A DNA stretch of 64,000 nucleotides from Candidatus Chloroheliaceae bacterium (GTDB lineage: Bacteria; Chloroflexota; Chloroflexia; Chloroheliales; Chloroheliaceae). Each line of letters begins with the position of its first letter. The stretch's first letter is position 1. The translations under genes were made by a program, and so were the position numbers. The stretch lies in contig JACAUC010000001.1 in assembly GCA_013390945.1 (NCBI GenBank), positions 23,253 through 87,252 of the forward strand, read 5' to 3'. Shown here in pieces: positions 61,972-64,000 of this stretch. Under the pieces are notes generated by a model. The model was given only the letters and a program-made list of their open reading frames with translations, was not told the DNA's origin and searched no databases.

Positions 61972-63534
61972 ATGCTTTCACTCAGACCTTACACACCCTT
62001 GCATATGGTATTGACCGTCTGCGGTTCCTGTTTTCAGGAAGACCCGAACCGCAAGATAGATTATGCCACCGATATTTTGCAGGGCAATCTGATCCTGATG
62101 GACGGAAAAGTCTATCTGCGCCGTCACTGCCGCCGAGGGCATGGCGAAGTTATCAGCCTCTATGAGGAGGATTATGACCTATGGGAATACCTACAACAGT
62201 GGCGCGTACCTACCAAAGTGATTATTCCCGACACTCCCGGAAACCTATTGCCTATTCCCTTGAACTATATGCACGGCTTGGGCGAAGTGCAGACCCAGCA
62301 CAGTTGTATCCTCCTGTTGGATATTACCCAAAATTGCAACCTTAACTGCCCAACCTGCTTTACAACCAGTAGCCCCGGCGTAAATAAGTTTGTACGCTAC
62401 GAACATATTATGCGTTCGCTGGATACCGCCATCGAACGCGAGGATGGGCGGATTGATGTGCTAATGTTGAGCGGCGGTGAGCCGACCGTTCACCCTGAGA
62501 TTGTGGAGATTATTCGGGGAGCCCTTGACCGCAAAGTTACGCGGGTAGTCTTAAATACCAATGGGGTGCGAATTGCCAAAGACGATAAGTTAATCTCTGC
62601 CCTAGCAAAAATGCGCGACAAACTGGAGGTTTACCTGCAATTTGACGGCTTTTCACCCGAAGCCCATCTCTATCACCGGGGCGAGGATTTGCGCGAGGTT
62701 AAAGCCGAAGCGGTGAAAAGGTTGGCAGCAGCGCGAATCTTCACTACGCTAGTTATGACAGTTGCGACAGGGGTGAACGATAGAGAGGTGGGTCAAGTCT
62801 TGCGTTATGCCTTTGAAACCGATTATATTGGCGGAGTTTCGTTTCAGCCAGTCTTTGGCTCAGGCCGGGTAAACCCCATAGACCCAATGAACCGGGTAAC
62901 TACTACCGGAATGTTAAAGCTGCTAGAACAACAAACGGATGGATTGGTTGTGCCACAGGATTTTATTGCCTTGCCTTGCAGCCATCCTGATTGCTGTACG
63001 ATCTCCTATTTTGTACGCGGCGATGAGGGTCAGCTAAACTCGATTCCTCGTCTGCTCGGCCTTGAGCAAATGAAAGCAAACTTGGGGCTGGTCTCTAACC
63101 GAATCGCCTTCCCGGAGGCCAGCGAGACGATCCGAATCGCTTTAACCGGGATGATGAGCGAGACTACCACGATTACCCGCCCTGAACTGATAGACTATGT
63201 GCTGAATCTGTGCGAAAATTGTGACTTAGGACTAAACGATTTTGTAAAGAGTGTAGGACGGTTGGTGTTGAAGCGTGAAAGTCCCATTGAGACCGTCACC
63301 AAACGAATGAAGCGGGTTACAATCAAGTCTTTTATGGATGCTTGGACGCTCAATGTGGAACGGTTACAGCAGTGTTGTATTCATGTCGGAACCACTGCTG
63401 GAGACTCTAATTTTGCCCGTGTGCCATTCTGCGCTCGTCAACTCTTCAGCGAATTACAACAACTAACTTCGGCGGGGCAAGTAGGTGCTACCGAAATTGT
63501 CGTACCGCTCAAGAATAAGGGGAAAGTGTTATGA
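61972..63534 (+). CDS. Radical SAM protein of the MJ0619/Tes-like family
   Basis: 520 residues. The N-terminus has a Cys pair VCGSCFQ near 18-21 and CRRGHGEV near 53, as in the Zn/Fe-S head of tetraether-synthase (Tes) proteins. The radical SAM motif CNLNCPTC is near 122. Then LSGGEPTVHPEIVEIIRGA, NTNGVRIAKD and VYLQFDGFSPEAHLYHRG follow, close to the Tes pattern. The C-terminal half has further Cys residues (PCSHPDCC, CENCD, CCIHVG, PFCAR) that may hold more clusters. Archaeal Tes couples two lipid tails to make membrane-spanning tetraethers; bacterial relatives may act on other lipids. The Lgt-family neighbour fits a lipid role. Its stop overlaps the next start by four bases. Confidence 0.82.
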   Translation: MLSLRPYTPLHMVLTVCGSCFQEDPNRKIDYATDILQGNLILMDGKVYLRRHCRRGHGEVISLYEEDYDLWEYLQQWRVPTKVIIPDTPGNLLPIPLNYMHGLGEVQTQHSCILLLDITQNCNLNCPTCFTTSSPGVNKFVRYEHIMRSLDTAIEREDGRIDVLMLSGGEPTVHPEIVEIIRGALDRKVTRVVLNTNGVRIAKDDKLISALAKMRDKLEVYLQFDGFSPEAHLYHRGEDLREVKAEAVKRLAAARIFTTLVMTVATGVNDREVGQVLRYAFETDYIGGVSFQPVFGSGRVNPIDPMNRVTTTGMLKLLEQQTDGLVVPQDFIALPCSHPDCCTISYFVRGDEGQLNSIPRLLGLEQMKANLGLVSNRIAFPEASETIRIALTGMMSETTTITRPELIDYVLNLCENCDLGLNDFVKSVGRLVLKRESPIETVTKRMKRVTIKSFMDAWTLNVERLQQCCIHVGTTAGDSNFARVPFCARQLFSELQQLTSAGQVGATEIVVPLKNKGKVL

Positions 63535-63848
63535 GTGTAAATCAAAAATTTCAACCAGCGATACCGAGGATTACAGGCATAGAGATGACTCGCGCCCAGA
63601 AGTACGAACGGGTGGCCTTTACCTTTTGTAAGCTTGGCACTACTGGCTTAATCTGTTGGGCCTTGACTCCACCCTTGTTTGTGTTGCTGATGGCACTGAT
63701 AGCTATAAGTCTGTACATCAAGGGTTTGACGATGGGAGTAAACCGCACTCGTTGTTTTCTGCGAAAACCTTTGCTTATTATCGGGTTCTGGTCGCTAGTG
63801 GTGGTAGCCGATACCACTTGGCTAATCTATAGTCAGCCCTTCTGGTAA
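63531..63848 (+). CDS. Small two-to-three-helix membrane protein, coupled to the radical SAM gene
   Basis: 105 residues. The start overlaps the radical SAM stop by four bases (ATGA), so translation is coupled. Hydrophobic segments are ICWALTPPLFVLLMALIAIS and LIIGFWSLVVVADTTWLIY. No family recognised. It may anchor or assist the radical SAM protein at the membrane. Confidence 0.7.
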   Translation: MSVNQKFQPAIPRITGIEMTRAQKYERVAFTFCKLGTTGLICWALTPPLFVLLMALIAISLYIKGLTMGVNRTRCFLRKPLLIIGFWSLVVVADTTWLIYSQPFW

Positions 63849-63873
63849 TTCAGGTTTTTCTCTGCCCGTGAAG

Positions 63874-63987
63874 GCTTAAGTCGGGATTAGAAATCCCTCC
63901 TACAAGTGTGCGGATTTGTAGCTTAAGTCGGGATTAGAAATCCCTCCTACAGGAGTGCATATTTGTAGGAGGGATTTCCAATCCCGA
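63874..63987. repeat. REP-like repeat cluster
   Basis: Two 31-bp direct copies (63874-63904 and 63921-63951) beginning GCTTAAGTCGGGATTAG, each with an internal inverted GGGATT...AATCCC pairing, followed by one inverted copy at 63964-63987. Probably extends beyond the window edge. Confidence 0.8.
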
Positions 63988-64000
63988 TTTGTTCCCTACA

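Overview
The window looks like a chromosomal segment of a mid-GC bacterium, most probably a member of the Chloroflexota. The assignment is an inference from the gene set: a kaiC-kaiB operon without kaiA, a CSLREA/kelch secreted protein, CHAT-TPR proteins, a groES-groEL operon under CIRCE, many small dispersed repeats, and a radical SAM protein resembling tetraether-lipid synthases. No marker gene in the window settles the taxonomy.

Layout. Bases 1-7.3 kb hold what looks like a 7-deazaguanine DNA-modification (dpd-type) locus on the minus strand: a DpdA-like transglycosylase fused to an N-terminal YaaA/DUF6884-like domain (cut by the window edge), a large P-loop ATPase (DpdH-like), a small partner (DpdG-like), two XRE regulators, and a second, divergently transcribed TGT-like protein with a complete zinc site. 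Bases 8.1-14.2 kb hold a compact operon behind a perfect 50-bp palindrome that overlaps the promoter: XRE regulator, GHKL-type ATPase, NurA-like nuclease, a stand-alone HAS-barrel-like protein and a HerA-like ATPase. An IS element (1055 bp, AGAAG target duplication) has cut the last ten codons off herA. The lost tail is still readable beyond the IS, and a second herA 3' fragment lies at about 21 kb. A remnant of an MmeI-like methyltransferase, two long perfect palindromes, a type IIG/ISP restriction-modification gene (29.5-32.8 kb) and an integrase fragment (33.0-33.3 kb) complete the picture of defence-island material.

Between these lie core genes: a two-component pair, groEL/groES, an ABC-2 exporter, a histidine phosphatase, argJ, a polynucleotide-kinase-like protein, and a 1.7-kaa double-CHAT/TPR membrane protein whose second CHAT domain has lost its catalytic residues. 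A tRNA-Gln follows.

Bases 33.6-46.9 kb are a four-gene PUFA-synthase-like (secondary lipid/polyketide) operon: KS-AT-3xACP with a KR N-terminal part, KR-DH, KS-like-AT-DH, and a PfaD-type enoyl reductase. Related in-frame minisatellite repeats lie in the linkers of three of these genes. After a kelch/CSLREA surface protein and a glycosyltransferase comes a kaiC-kaiB-kaiB-histidine kinase operon (51.5-55.2 kb), then a nucleotidyltransferase, a GAF-MCP signalling protein, an Lgt-family membrane protein, three paralogous small membrane proteins, and a Tes-like radical SAM protein followed by a small membrane protein. Bases 49.9-61.5 kb carry several copies of a roughly 100-bp MITE-like repeat, one with a visible 8-bp target duplication. 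The last 130 bases carry a different REP-like repeat.
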